Shown: positions 1 to 13,053, counted from the stretch's first letter. The stretch: DNA of 64,000 nt from Lepidurus packardi (GCA_023053545.1 JAKZAN010000005.1:13392001-13456000), one strand, 5' to 3'. A program made the numbers and translations. The notes: a model not told the origin generated them from the letters alone.

Positions 1-3000
1 GTACGCTACTTCATCGTCCTCGTCGAGTCCCAAGAGCTGCTCTATTTCCGTCGCCAGGTCGGAGGCCGTAGCTTGCGCCGGCAGGACGGGGTAAGGGGAA
101 GGTTGGCGCTTGACTTTGGGGGCCGAGTCGCGAGTGACGTCAGCGTCGCTCGCTTGACTCGGGAAGAGTAAAGGTCGCAGGAAAGGCAGCCAGTGAGGGT
201 GGGCCGCCATTAAAGACAGCAAATGGGAGGAGCGAGAGGTGGAGCGAACCAGAGGCGGTAAAATAGGAACCTCGTTCTCTGGGCGTGTCAAAGGTCAGTC
301 AGTTACATTTTTTTTCAGGTCAAGAAACCAACAGGTTTGAGAAAGTTGGGCACACAGTGAGCTCCTTTTTCTTTGATTTTTAATTTACCTTCCGTGAATA
401 AATCCTCTTCTTGCATGAGCACAGCCGCCGCTTCTCTCCGTGCACGCGTGATGGAGTCTTCCAGTAAATGAGGAGGAATCACGAAATTGGGCGACGCAGT
501 TTTCCACGGTTTGAGATTCAAGCGTCCTAGAACTTCATCGTTGCATGAAACTTCCGCGTTCCTGTCAAGAAGAAAACGACACACTTTCCATTACATTTCT
601 GCTTGATGGACTGCTAAAACACATCATCGCGTCAAAGGCGTGAGAGGAAGCGTCGTGAAATGAACAAGCGAAAGGGGAACACAGCAAACTTACAAGAACG
701 GATCGGTTTTGAGAAACACTTTCGGTTGGAGGAAACCCATCCCATCGCTATTGTCACACACCAATCTGGCTAGCGTCACTTTCCTCAAATTGTGGAGTTG
801 TTCTACAAACGTGAGTAGCTTTTTAGTGACTTTTAGTTCCAAGTCAACTTGGTAAGGCTTACCTTTAGTAAAGGACGAAGGGGGCAATTCGTTTTCATAC
901 CAATAACGATCACCTCGTCGCAAGTAATGGAATTGGCGGGCCAACAGGCAACCCAAGGTGGGTCCCACGACTGCGCCATCCACTGGCTTTTCCGCCAAAC
1001 CGCCAGTGAACAAGTCAATGTCATCTACGGTCCTACGAATGTAAACAAAAGATTGTAAACTTTGTCTCTTGGCCATGAGTGAAATCACAATTAAGTTCAG
1101 GCCTTGTTTCAAATAGGAAGTGCTTGAAAGCATACCTATAAACGCCCTGGAGGGTTGCAATAGTGGGCGTGGTCATGACGTCAGAGAGCCCGGCAAAGGC
1201 AGTCACTTTCGGTAAGCCACAGAAAGTTCGCCATTGGCTATAACCGGGCACTCCGTGATCTCTTCCGTGTTGGATAACATGCGCCGCCATATCAAAGACG
1301 CCTGAAAGCAGAGAAACCCAAGACTGAAGGAAAAACCTTGGGAAATAATGAACCAAACAAGCATGCTTTACCTTTCACAGTCGGACTTCCATCAATCAAG
1401 TTGTTCATAAAAGGATCTTCTTGCTGGGCTTGCGTGCGCAAAAGTCCTTCGAGGATTTGGTCGAAAGCGCCTGGCGTGTAAAGCGCGAATGGCGCGTAAA
1501 AGGACGACTTTGGCACGTTTTTGGTGCCAGATGCCAACTGCGCCGGCATGAGCGACGTCACGAAGCGTAACGCAGCCGCAGCCACGCTATTGGCTACTCC
1601 CGAATTGATGTTTATATCGTAGCCTGTGAAGTAGCCCGAAGCCTCTGGTTCCAACCCATACTTATCCACCAGTTCCTTCATAAAACAGGAGAAATTTACA
1701 AATGAATGAAAAATTCCCAACACGCATTAAGAATGAAGAGTAATTCGCAAGATAAGAAACCGAATCTCAGGTAAGAATGCCCGAAGAAAAAAAATCCTAC
1801 ATGAATTCCGAAACAAAAAGAGACATGAAAGAAAATGTCTTAGCAATGAATGAGTGAATTTACCTTGCCCAGGATGACAGGTAAGAATTCGTTGTACGTA
1901 ACGTGCTGGATTTCAGCTGCGAGGATGCGTCTCGCTTCCTGGAAGAGCATCTCGTCCGCCCAATGGAGGTTCAAAGCCGCCAATTCCGTGGCCAAACGAT
2001 TATGTTCGCGGACGAGCAGCAAGTGCAAGGAAGTCAGCTCCACATGTTCGTTGATCCGTACATCGCCGCCATGGAAACACGCCAAGGACGGTACCCTGCC
2101 ACTGCCCACGTTGCAATCCACCGTCAGGTTGGTCGGCGGTAGTAATCCCTTGCGGCTATTGTTGGGGCCCGACTGGGTTTTCAACAATCCGCCGCGGAAG
2201 AGGCGCAAATCGTCCGACTCTTCCGAGGATGAGCCGTAGATCGCCGAAGCGTCCAAGAATGCCGTCACTTGGTTGATTTGCTCGCGTGGACCCAAAGTGC
2301 ACCCCACTCGAGGGGCGGTGCCCGACCTGACGTACTCTTGGCAGAAGTTGGGCTCGGGCAAGGCCGTGTTGGTGCCGTTCTTGACTATGGGGAAACACTC
2401 GGGATGGGTTTCGGCCGGGGACAGGTTGCAACAACGTAAACGCTGGCCTTGGTAGCCCGCCATTTGCGGAGTATGCGACACATCGTGCCAGACGTACTCG
2501 CCCCACAGCGCGGTCATGGCGGTCAAGTGCGCATGCGTCTTGTTGGCGGCGGTGGCGCTCACGTCCGTGTGGACGCGGGAGGAAACCAAGCGCGGTATGG
2601 GTAAGGCAGAAGCGCCGCCTCTGGGGATGCTAATCCCGTCAGCGTAGTTGGGCGGCAAGAAGCGCAAATAGCGCGTATTGGCATTGCCCCAACGCGGGTT
2701 TTGGACATTGTTGCAGTAGCCGTTGTAGGCACGATACTTCCGCGGTTGGCAAGGGAAATCCACTTCCAGAGGACACTGAGTGGCCAAGACTGTCCCGCGG
2801 ATGTCCGACGTGGGTAAACCGTACGTCACTTGAGACGCACTCAGGTGGTGCCTAACGACAACAGGACAATCAACATTTGTCTAATTTCCTATACGAGACA
2901 GACAGTCTCATTATCGACTAGGCTTGAGACTTTTCTTTCTAGACTTTATAAACCACGATGCCTCTTCCTCGCATCAATCACGCTTTGAACAGTTCAAGCT

Positions 3001-3722
3001 TTCAATGCCGCCACTCAAGTGTAACGACACTAACGAGAACCTGTTCGAAACACGACTTGCCCATAACCGATCCAACAAAAGAAATGGTCGAAAGATTGAG
3101 GACATTTATAAAAATAGACCCCACAAATGGTCCACTTACCCCAGTCCAATAATTTTCGTGGCTTCTTCGGCAATGAGAGCAATCCGCGAAATGTTTTTTG
3201 CGACCACTTTGGTTTTATGGGAAGCAGCCATAAACCAAGCCGAGGAACCCGGCTCAAGTCGGGCGCGACCTACATAGTACAACAAACATTCCATTTTTTT
3301 TTCTTTCAGGCACCGCCTCCCCCCCGAAAAGAAACTTGCGCAATGAGAAAGTTTTTCCCAGGCTTACCGTTGGCGGCCAAGGCGGGCTCGATGGTATCAA
3401 ACCGCTGCTGGATGGTGCCGGCTGCTTTGGCCACCGTCTGGGCCACTTCTTTCGGCGGCAAGGGTGGCATATTCACCTCCAAGTGGTTCGTAATCGGCGA
3501 AATATTCTTGGCCGGGCGCAAATGCTGCGTCTGATGCCCCGTGGCCGCTACATCGCGCTTGTGCCGTAGGTTTGTCAATACCAACGAGGGCAATACCACC
3601 GGATCCACTACGTAAGGCGCGGGAAGGCCAGCAGCTTCGTAGTCTCTCGCTCCAAAGGTTAAATCCAAGGTGAGGCACATTGCACACGCGAGGATCAGCC
3701 ATCCTCTACGGGCCATCTTCAT
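1..3722 (-). CDS. Secreted animal haem peroxidase (peroxidasin/chorion peroxidase type), 3' end outside window
   Basis: Haem-dependent peroxidase predicted to act outside the cell. Exons 5'->3': 3368-3722, 3140-3269, 1864-2851, 1372-1675, 1136-1301, 863-1032, 694-802, 389-561 and 278 to beyond base 1. All have GT-AG sites and compatible phases, giving 891 codons without a stop. The ATG at 3720-3722 starts a hydrophobic signal peptide of about 23 residues (a second ATG lies two codons on). Family landmarks seen: the WGEYVWHD distal-histidine block, a REQINQ..FLDASAIYGS block, the REHNRLA proximal-histidine block and a late RDHGVPGYSQWR block. The residue before the distal His is Trp rather than the usual Asp, which in mammalian enzymes esterifies haem. 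A low-complexity tail follows the domain and stays open to the edge. The acceptor at 278 was chosen because the alternative at 276 soon hits a stop. Peroxidase identity is firm; the exact subfamily is not. Confidence 0.9.
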
Positions 3723-5879
3723 TCGAATGCTAATTGGAATGAAAAACAAAGATAAGTTGTTTTTCGTGTCCTTTCTTTGTGGGCGGGGACAGAAAAAAAG
3801 CCACCGATGCTTCCCAGACAGTTGGGTTCCAATTCGGCAGGGAGAAAGGAGTCGGTTGGGTTTTAAGGGATGCTTTCGGGTTGGATTTCCAGTCGGTGGT
3901 GGGCACGTGTATGTGGTAACAGAGCGGAGAAAGTGGGGCAAGGGGAAAGTGCATTGTTGCGCGAGGGAACGTCCCTACTGAATCCCGGAAGTGTCGATGA
4001 CCGACCTGCACATTTGAAATCCATCCAGACCGAGCTATACCTGTCTTTAACAGCCCTTTTCTATACCTGACCCGCAATTTAGTCTAGCTCGACTCTTCAT
4101 CTCAGCTCAAACCACGAGTTCATAACTTGATATTCTAATTTCAGAAATACTTGGTCCCCAGAATGAACAGAAACGACACTTAAAGAGACGAAATAATTTC
4201 CGATGTTAATCATTTCGGCATATGCACAGTGAATGCTTAAACTTGTTATATACCTGGGACTCGCTGACCTACACCACAATTGGGAATTCTTGCATGGTTT
4301 CACCCCAATCAGAACGGCTTATTTCACAGGGTTTCTCATTTCACGCGCTAGAATTCAGACCAAGTTTTAGACCGATGCATTCCGCTAAAACTCAACTTTA
4401 TACCCATCTAAACCCATATTTAAATGCAACTTGAGCTGCAATCTCAAACCAATAGTTCCTAATTCAAATGTGAAATCCGTAAGTCTTTACGCAATCCTTA
4501 AATCCAATACGGAAACGACTCAAATAGTTGACAACTACTTGAGTACTAAGTAGTTACTACTAAAGTAGAAAACTTGTTTCCCAATTCGATTTAGGGATTT
4601 CAAATTACGAAACACTTGGACTTAACGGAAGCTCATGGAGCCCCGTACACATGAAAAGAAAATTACTTGAGCCATAAAATGAAAATTTCAAGGAAATTAA
4701 TCATTCCAATTGCACAAGGCAGAGTCAACTCATTCCAAAAAAGGAGAAACGGAAGCCAAAATACCTGTAGGATGAGGCGTCCATTAGCACATTGTGATCC
4801 CACGCAAGTCCGGTTTCAAGCAACAATTCCGAAAACAACACCGTCCCTAGAAAATGTTCCCCAAAACACAACTCTCAAGAAAAAGTAAAACTCAACGTTG
4901 TGCACGGTTCTGCGTCCGCTGCTCTTCTGCTACGCTTCTTGGCGGTGCTCGCAACTGACACCCAGAAGAATACGGAAACCCAGGCAGAAGCGCAATCCAC
5001 ACACTGGCCTCGGGCGCAAGAGAAAGGTGTGTATGCAATAAAGCGCCAAGACGCCTAACAATGGTTTACCGAAGTAAGCGAGCCAGCGACAGCCAGAGAG
5101 AGGTTCAGAATCTTTTAAAGAGAGAGTAGGAAAACGAGATTGCCATATCGTGATGTCTTCCGTCATTCCACAGCATTGTTGTTGTATTCTCACTCTTTAA
5201 ATTAAAAAAAGAAAAAAGAGAAAATTTCCCCCCGGTAAATCAACTACGAAACCACAAATTCCATATTCGCAACACCTAGAAAGGGAAACACAGAACAAAA
5301 GAATTAGCTAACAGCAACTTGCCAAAAAGGTGAGAAACACATGGCAGATAAAACATCCCACAAGCCTTAAAGAAGAAAACCGATGCATGGAGAAAAAAAA
5401 AAAAAAGAGTAGCTAGCGGAAAGTGGCTCAGTGTGTCACAGAGAAATCCGGGACAACGTTAGCTCCGTGCATCTTTCGCCTCTTATCGTTTTCTATATAC
5501 TTTCAGTCAGCGTGTTGCAAAGAAGTTATGAAGAAGAAAAGAAGAAAATGGAAGCGGCTTCTAACACGCGGGTAAAAGGAGGAGGGAAACGAAGATGCGC
5601 TCGCCAAGGACGACCACTTCCTTTTTCCCCACAGAGCACCATCCCTCGGAAACAGCCTTGGAATGGTCTTTTCTATCCATGGGAAGTGCTTTTTTTTTCT
5701 TAAAAAAGGAAAAGGAGCATCTTCACGCCCAAAGCTAAGAGCGATCCGTGGAAATGAATTAAAAAAACGAACAAACAAGACAGGTTTTTTCAAGGTAAGC
5801 CTCCAAGATTGCAAACTAAAAGCTTGAGAGATTTTAATAGTTAGTTTTCGGTACCAGCCAACTTTTACGAGGTTGGGCT
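3723..5879. other. Intergenic, peroxidase promoter side to GLRX3 3' end
   Basis: No convincing gene. Short open frames lack family resemblance or splice partners. The stretch is fairly AT-rich with poly-A/T runs near 5390-5410 and 5690-5710. A small perfect palindrome (8-bp arms, 7-nt loop) sits at 4533-4555. The right end should hold the GLRX3 3'UTR. Confidence 0.6.
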
Positions 5880-7309
5880 TCAAGATGGAGAAGGGCGCAA
5901 AGTGGATAGGAGCTCGCCGTTGGCTTCGAGTTCCTTGAGAATGTCCAATCCGCCCACCAACTCTCCGTTGACATACACTTGAGGGTACGTCGGCCAATTG
6001 GAGTAGGTTTTGAGGCCTTGACGCACGTCGTCGTCCGTCAGGATGTCAAACGTCGAGTACGGAACTCTGTTTGAAGGTTCGAAACCGTGAGTTTCAATGG
6101 GACTTGAATTTTCTTTCCTTTCTTTACCCGGTTTGGTTGAGCATGGCTACGAGTGTCTTGGAAAAGCCGCAGCGAGGAGCAGACGGGTCTCCTTTCATGA
6201 AAACCATCACAGGTGCTCGCTTAATGAGCTTGGACAGGCGGGTGTCCAAGGATTCTGCCGTTTGGGAAGATTCGGAAGCTGTGACAGCTTCTCTAAGCAC
6301 AGGAGCCAATTCCCCGGCCGCGTCGAGCTCTTTGAGGATATCCAAACCGCCCACCAACTCTCCTTTGGCGTAGAGCTGAATAGAAATTAGAAAACAATAG
6401 GCCAAATTGACACACGGCGAGGGTTTTGTTTGAGGTAATAATACCTTACCTGTGGATAAGTAGGCCAGTTGGAGTAGGTTTTGAGGCCTTGGCGCACCGC
6501 TTCGTCCTTCAGGATATCAAATGTTTGGAAAGGGACTTGATGATGGTTCAACAACGCCACAGTTTGGCGACTGAAACCTGTTGAGATAAAAACAAAAAGA
6601 AAAACGGAACAGTCAATCATGCATATAGAGCATTGAGGGTTTTTGGGGTCAGTCTTCCTTACCGCATACCGGGGCATCGGCAGTGCCTTTCATGAAGAGC
6701 ATGATTGGAGCTTGGTTGATGAGGGATTTCAGCCGCGAATTGAGATCCACGGAGGCGTTATTGGGAGCAACACCGGTCGGCGCAATGACAGGAGGTTTGG
6801 TGGTGGCTAGATTGCGAGCCTTGGAGGCCTCTAATTTAACCATGCGTGTTAATTGGGCTGCATTGGCTCCATCTAAGCGATCTATCAGCTGCCCTTCACG
6901 CAGAAAAACGAAAGTGGGGACTGCGACGACTTGACACTTGAGCGAGACTTCGGGCACGTTTTCGGCCGCAACCCGCCCGAACCTGACATCCTAACGTAAC
7001 ACAATTGTTCTTTTATCATTATTTTACTATCTTAAGGAAGGTCGAGAGACCTCTTAGAAGGAAATGCGATTACTTTGAGCTCAGGATCGGAGGCCAACAG
7101 CTGGAAAACTTTCGTCATGGCCCCGCATTCTTCGGACCAGTCTGCCCAGAAATACACAACAACTAAACCATGCTCTTTCCTGCGTGTTTAGTATTGATTA
7201 ACCGTCTAAGCCTACTGTATTCTATTCTTTTTATTGTAGAAGTAAAGGTAGGATAGCTTTACCTTAATTTTTCAAATTCTTCTGTTGATTTTATGTCGGA
7301 AGCACTCAT
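5880..7309 (-). CDS. GLRX3: Glutaredoxin-3 / PICOT (monothiol CGFS glutaredoxin, two Grx domains)
   Basis: Cytosolic/nuclear Fe-S cluster chaperone that works with BolA-type partners. Exons 5'->3': 7263-7309, 7074-7179, 6663-6990, 6450-6577, 6128-6375, 5880-6066; 347 aa against 335 in human. Domain order: thioredoxin-like (about 15-115), then two glutaredoxin domains, each with the monothiol CGFS motif (APVCGFS and APRCGFS) and the conserved NWPTYPQ and GELVGG-DIL segments. The thioredoxin domain keeps one active-site cysteine (WSEECGAM), as in human PICOT, so it is not expected to be a dithiol reductase. The start ATG at 7307-7309 opens a 47-nt exon in phase with the next. A TATCGATA box lies 104 bp upstream. 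Identification is secure. Confidence 0.95.
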
Positions 7310-8235
7310 TTTGAACGGTTATGCCGTGTTCTCCACCGAAACAAAACTTACAACTATCGAATCGATGTTTTACAATCACATCAAACACCAATTATCGAAT
7401 CGGCCTCTTCAATATCGATACTGAAATATCCCGCCCAAATTTGAAATACCCGAAGAGCCCAGAAATTCGAAGACTATTTAGTATTCTACAAACGTTTAGT
7501 ACAAAAACTTACTAGCAAAATGAAAAAGGAATTGCATTAGAACCTCGACAAACCAATCATAATCATAATCCGAATCCTCATACCGAATAAAAATAACTTC
7601 AAATACCATAACTTTACAATAATTTAGCAAAAACGCCTATGAACAAGTCTTTCACATCCAATCCCCAAGTCACCGTGCATACACACATATAGAATAAGAA
7701 AGCTCACTTCAAATTAAGGTCAGTTATTAACAATATTTCCACTTCCATGTTTTGATGTTCGGCGATTAGTTGGAAAGAACGTTTCTCCCGTACTTCATTT
7801 TGTTTCCGGAAGTTGGTTGGTTCTCAATTGGATTAGCTCTTGCGAGTTGGCCATTATTGCGAGGCTCCGAGAGGACAAACGTGTTGCCTTAAACAAACCC
7901 AAAACAATTAAACAAAGCAGGCTTAAACCTTGTCACCGACAGGAAAACACGATAAAAGGCGTCGTCCTGTTAAAATCATTAAAGGGGTGGGGCTTATTTC
8001 AGGGAGTTTTGCCATCCAACTGCATTTCTTTGCTTGAGAATTCTTAACGCTTTCTCTTTTTGATCTTGAAAGAATAGTGTGCTCAACGTTCAAGGAGAGA
8101 CAGAGGGAGAAGGAGAGTAAAACGCAAAACGAAGCAGGGGAAATTAATTTACGACACAAAAACGAGCGTGAGTGAAGCTCTTTGGAAGAGAAAATCAGTG
8201 AAAAGGGCTCAACTTTGGCGTTACGGGAATTTTTT
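7310..8235. other. Intergenic, GLRX3 promoter and LENG8 3' flank
   Basis: No gene seen. The left part (7320-7520) is rich in TCGA/ATCGAT words and should be the GLRX3 promoter; the right part should hold the LENG8 3'UTR. Confidence 0.55.
7413..7420. promoter_or_regulatory. DRE-like palindrome TATCGATA upstream of GLRX3
   Basis: Perfect TATCGATA, the site bound by DREF at many insect housekeeping promoters, lies about 100 bp 5' of the GLRX3 start codon. Position and sequence are seen; use by a DREF-like factor is inferred. Confidence 0.4.
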
Positions 8236-11200
8236 TTAAGCATTGGGGGTGAGAGCCGCGCTAGACGCTTTGCAATCGATTTGGCTACGCGAGACGTCGG
8301 TATAAGTGAGAGGCCACTCTTCCGTCATCTTAAGCCACGCCTCTTGGTTGGGAATGGCCAATAGGGACCACACGTGGCTCACCGCAACGGATGGACGGTA
8401 CCTAAAATTCAATCAGCAGACACATACAGATTTGACCCCTTTCAAAGGCACAATCAAATTCATCGTACTATCATTTGCAAACAAATTCACGCACAAACTT
8501 TTAAAACAATATACCCACCTCCAGACGCTCAAATTCTCCTAAAAGAATACATTAAAAACACACTTTCCAAGCTTTGCTGTCTGAAACAGTATCGACAAAA
8601 CCGTAATTACTGCCTTTCTAAGGGCAAGAATTAGTAACTGCCGTTTAATAAGGCAAATTCTATAGAAGATGCGTAAAAAACTCAGTTATTTTCATGAAAA
8701 ACTAATAAGAATTGACAGTAGAAAAGTAAAACCCCCCAATATGAAGTAGCTACATAAAAGACGGCAACTTGGGAAAGTGTGCGGGAACATAACACCGTAT
8801 ACGTACGCTTTCACGATGATTTTGATTCCCCGCAATCGCTCACGGACGACAAACCAATCAATGAGATACGCGGACATTTTTGGAGACTGGGAGTACAATT
8901 TGAAAAAGCGCACGTAATTGGCTAAAGACCATGCTGCCCTTAATGCCAACGCATGGGCAATGCACGGGTCTTGCTTGTCTTCTTGGGTTAACGTGGCCAA
9001 AATTGTATTCAAATCTGAAAATCAGAAAAACGATCATTTGATTATCAATCGTTTTAGACTAGTAAATCGAATTCGATTATTCGATACTCAAATCACAGGT
9101 CTATTAATCGATATTAAAATCGATATTTCAAATACAAAACGATGCTGAAACCGAAAACTTAAATTAAATCGATACTTAAACTGAAAATGGATTAATACGA
9201 AATTCCATTAACAAATCGAAATTTTTTATCAAAAAAACAAGTTTTTGGAGATTTTGACTAAGAAAACTCACCTAGAGTATTGGAAGTGTAGATGTAGTAC
9301 AAAATCCGATAGGCTACAAACTCGCAGCGATTCTGGGCGGCTTCGGGATGATCTGCGTAAAGTGCTTTCAACTGGGTTTGACACTGATTAAACTCTTCAT
9401 GATCGGCCACTTCCAACGCTATCCTAGCGTGGGTCTCGTACACTTTAATAGCCACACCCCCACGCACTCCTTGTACCGTTAGATCCTGGCGAATGGACTT
9501 GAGCCCATCACAGGCTTGCTTATAGTGGGAAGACTTGATCCAGGCCGCTTTGACAATTTCCAGCGCTTTAAGCAATACCGGTACCGGTCTTACCGTACTT
9601 GGATCGGGGGCCTAAAAAACGTCCAAAACGGTTAGAACCCGTTTCCATCCCAGGAAATTGCTAAATAATCTTGTCAAAATACCGCCGTGAGACGAAGGTA
9701 CGGCTTTTCCAAGTCTAGGCAAGTGCCTACGATGTGCAAAGAGGACCAATCCACTTCTTCTCCGTCGCCGTTGGTATCAATCTTCAAAATGAAAGGTTTG
9801 GAGAATCTAGGCCCTGTCCCTAAACGCGATTTGGCACTCGTTTTCTTGCCTCCGGCATTTGCAAAGCGCTGGAGACGTTGTTGAAGGCGTTGAGCAGCAT
9901 GCGGATCATCTTCGTCGCCCACAGACATGCCTGATTCAGAGTAAATGTGAGGCGTGGCATTCTTCTTCTTGTTCTTCTTATTACGCGGCTTCTTCTTGGA
10001 CTTATGGACCGGCGTTGGGGACCTAGAACGACTCCTAGACCTGAAAGAAAAGGGTTAAAAACAGTTGCTAGAAAAAGAAGAAGAGAAAAGAAGCGTGTTT
10101 TTTTTACCCAGAGGAAGACCCTCGACGGCGGCGGTAAGGTGACCTGGATGAAGAACGCGATCTGGACCTAGAAACTGACCTAGAACGAGACCTAGAATGG
10201 GAAAGAAGCCTAGCCACAGTCGGGGACGAATTTAAGCCGAAACCCCGCCTTTGGTTGGCTTTAGCTCCAATACCCCCTCGAATTCCTCCCCGACCACGCC
10301 CTCTGCCTCCCAGAGGGATAAAGTCACGCACTACGACGGGAGATTGGGGTTTAACACCGTTTCTATCGCTCAAACTGTAAAGAAAAAGACACAAATTTGA
10401 TTAGGATTTGGTATTCGCTTATTAACCCACGAAACTAGGAGATCAATCCAATTTAACAGTAATAATCATAACAATCATGCAATACCACTCGAAGGAAGAC
10501 TGACTTCAAAATACGCTAAAATTTGAAGAAAAGAATGATTTACTTGCAGGGAAGAGGTTCAGTGTCCCAGTTTTTGGACTGGAGCACGCCTGAGCTAGCT
10601 GCAGAGGTGATTTTACCCTTGAGGATGATTTCTACTTGGTCTTTTTCTACGTTAGATTTGCATAAATTATAACAGCGAGTTACATAGCTCCTAGGAAAAG
10701 GTTAATAAAATGAGAAATTAGAGAAATGTGAGAAATTAAATGGTTATAGTAGGACTTACTGGAGACTGGGGGGGAAGTCTATCGATGCTGCAGGTACATT
10801 AATGGGATTTTCCTGAGTTTGTGACGAAAGTGAAGGTGGGGAAGAAGGCTGCGTGGACACGGGGGGTTTCCAAAGGGTTTTGGCTGGAGAGACTTTCTGA
10901 ATGGGTTGAACTGTCGCTACCGGAGGCTTTTTCTTGCCTGGACCGATGTTGAATTTAATAGGAGGGACACCTGGAGCAGCTTTAACACTGATACCAGAGG
11001 AAGAAGTAGGGGGGGACGCAGGTCTTTCACCTGGTGGAGGGGGAGGAGGAGGCGAACTTGGAGGTGGAACGGGAGGCAAAGGTGGTTTATTCCCTGTGGG
11101 CTTGAAAACATCTAAAAGAACACAGCACTTGGCATAGAAGACTTTATTTATATTTATTACTAAAAGTACTTGATTGGGGAGGAAGTTGAGGAGAAGGGGG

Positions 11201-11522
11201 CATTTGACTGGTTTGCGTAGTGTTAACCCAGGGAACGCTCGACATCCCATAATAACCGTAACCGTAGCTGTTGTACTGTTGATTGGGCACAGGGTAACCA
11301 TATCCCCTACAAGCGAAGCGTTAATAGTGAATTTTGATACATTGAATTTCAATTTGAGATGAAACCATATTAGAGTCTCACTTACATGTTGTATGTGGGA
11401 GGGTACCCAGTTTGCCCGTAGTACTGTTGTTGCATGGGCTGGGCTGGAGGGTTGGAAACATCTTGCTGCTGAGGAAAATTGTACGCTGGCCAATAACCAG
11501 GATTAGGCGGACGATTAGTCAT
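8236..11522 (-). CDS. LENG8: LENG8-like protein (SAC3/GANP/THP3 family mRNA processing/export factor)
   Basis: Nuclear mRNP factor of the SAC3/GANP/PCID2 group. Exons 5'->3': 11386-11522, 11170-11306, 10760-11111, 10544-10690, 10108-10374, 9683-10040, 9272-9611, 8807-9014, 8236-8401; phases agree throughout, 703 aa. The N-terminus (1-200) is Gln/Tyr/Gly then Pro-rich with an IKFNIGPG segment; residues about 315-360 form an SR/RS tract; the C-terminal 250 residues carry the family core, including [20 protein letters not shown] and [10 protein letters not shown], which match the vertebrate LENG8 SAC3-type domain closely. The donor at 8806 (GTACGT) was preferred over a GTATAC six bases on because it restores the expected Tyr-Arg-Pro. 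The last intron is long for this region (405 bp). Confidence 0.92.
9015..9271 (-). other. LENG8 intron rich in ATCGAT words
   Basis: This 257-bp intron is AT-rich and carries several ATCGAT-type hexamers between about 9050 and 9170. It could be a degenerate simple repeat or a cluster of DREF-like sites. No RNA gene is recognisable. Confidence 0.4.
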
Positions 11523-12112
11523 TCTGATGAATACAACTCAAAGCACACATATAAAGTTATCCAAAGAATTAGTATACCACTTTTTAAATTAAACTTTCGG
11601 GAGCTTTCACTTGACAACAAACTGATATCATCGAAGATGGCGACAGGAATGAACTGGCGACGGTGCCAATTGGAGCTAATTAAAAAATTACTCTTGCCTC
11701 TTGGCATTATAATATAAATGGGATAATTTAACTTCTTTTAGCATAATAATAAATTACGATTTATTTTCTGCATACGATCATTTAGTTGCAACGATCCCAA
11801 TGTAGTCAATTAAATTTAAAAATATGGAATTCTTTATTTTAAAAAGAAATCCGGCAAATGCAAAATACGCTGTTGCCAAGTACGAAATTACTTCTACAAA
11901 TCCCAAGCATGGCTTCACTAAAAATAATTACTTTTAGTAAAAATAAGTGGAATAATTTTGTTATTTTACATGCACTGCAAAATTGGTGTTAAATAAAGTT
12001 TGTAATTATTCAAAAACAATATGACAGCGCCACTTCACTGTAAATATAAACAAGTAAGGCCATTTTTTCGCCTTCTATGCAAATTCGTTTGCTAAAAACG
12101 AAGTTTTAAGCC
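11523..12112. other. Divergent intergenic region between LENG8 and NDUFA6
   Basis: A 590-bp AT-rich shared upstream region for two divergent genes. No further coding sequence or clear TATA box was recognised. Confidence 0.5.
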
Positions 12113-12543
12113 ATGTCTCAAGCAACGGCGAGTGCGTTACGTACAGGTTTCAAGCAGGTACGTCCTATTCTGTCTGTCGATAAACCCGAAGCCAAACGAC
12201 GAGTTCTCCAGCTGTACAAAGCCTGGCATAGGCAAATCCCGTATATCGGTAACAATCTTACTTAAAAAAAAAATCTATCTATATCCTTTTCTAATTAGTG
12301 GAAGAGTACGATATCGCCAAATCAGTCGAACAATGCCGCGAAAAGCTGCGGGAGGAATTTGGCAAAAATCGTCACGTCTCGGATATTCGCGTTATCGATA
12401 TGCTAGTAATTAAAGGCCAAATGGAACTGGTCGAAACCGTCAAATTCTGGAAGCTGAAAGGGCACGTCATGAACTACTTCCGCGAAACGGAGAACCCCAA
12501 ACCCAACAACTTCTTGGATAAATTCTTCACCGGCGTCGCGTAA
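12113..12543 (+). CDS. NDUFA6: NADH dehydrogenase (complex I) accessory subunit NDUFA6, LYR-motif protein
   Basis: LYR-family accessory subunit of mitochondrial complex I that binds acyl carrier protein. Two exons, 12113-12248 and 12299-12543 (phase 1), 126 aa, close to the human 128. The LYR position reads LYK-AW in the segment KRRVLQLYKAW, a conservative change. The rest aligns well (DMLVIKGQMELVETVKFWK and the FRETE-PKP end). The 50-bp intron is one of the shortest in the window. The next gene starts about 670 bp downstream on the same strand. Confidence 0.95.
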
Positions 12544-13037
12544 ATGAATAGCTAAGTGTCCTCTGTTTCGGATTAGAATGTTTAAGAATAGTCTGAAAAA
12601 AAAACTAAAACTGTACAATACAAGAGTTAATAATTTCAACAGTTCCTGAGCGTCTAATTCTTAAATCGGTTAAAATGTCCAGCCTTTCGTTTAAGTTTAA
12701 TAAAAACCAGTTTAGTTTCCTGACCGACATTCTACGACGATCTTGAGACTGCCAGAGCTTATAGTTTCAAGAAACAGACCTTGCGTCTATCAGTACTGTA
12801 ACTCTCTAGAATTCTAATCCAATTTCTTGAAAAAGTGCCCGTTGTGTACTGAAACGAGGCCTATCGTTATTCTGAACGCAAAAACGTTCCTAAAACCATT
12901 GCGCTTACAAACGTTTTATGTCATTCCTTTGAGTTTACATGCCCAGATATGCTTTAAAAGTTTCCGTGCCTTTAAAAGTCATTAAAGAGATCGTACTTTG
13001 TTTACATTCTGTCGTTCTATAGCTGGCGCGGGGGCCT

Positions 13038-13045
13038 CCACGTCA
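13038..13045 (-). promoter_or_regulatory. UPRE-like element (CCACGTCA / TGACGTGG)
   Basis: Perfect match to the XBP1/ATF6 unfolded-protein response element core, 165 bp upstream of the KDEL receptor ATG. ER-retention genes are established UPR targets, so the motif is in a meaningful place; binding itself is inferred. Confidence 0.55.
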
Positions 13046-13053
13046 GCTTCACG

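Noticed and set aside
315..388. Read-through of peroxidase exon 8 to a stop at 315
   Set aside because: A good GTAAAT donor at 388 and a matching open exon from 278 give a longer consistent frame; the read-through is intron sequence.
5431..5997. Long overlapping frames at 5431-5703 (+) and 5503-5997 (-)
   Set aside because: The + frame is low-complexity; the - frame is out of register with the GLRX3 last exon, which ends at 5880.
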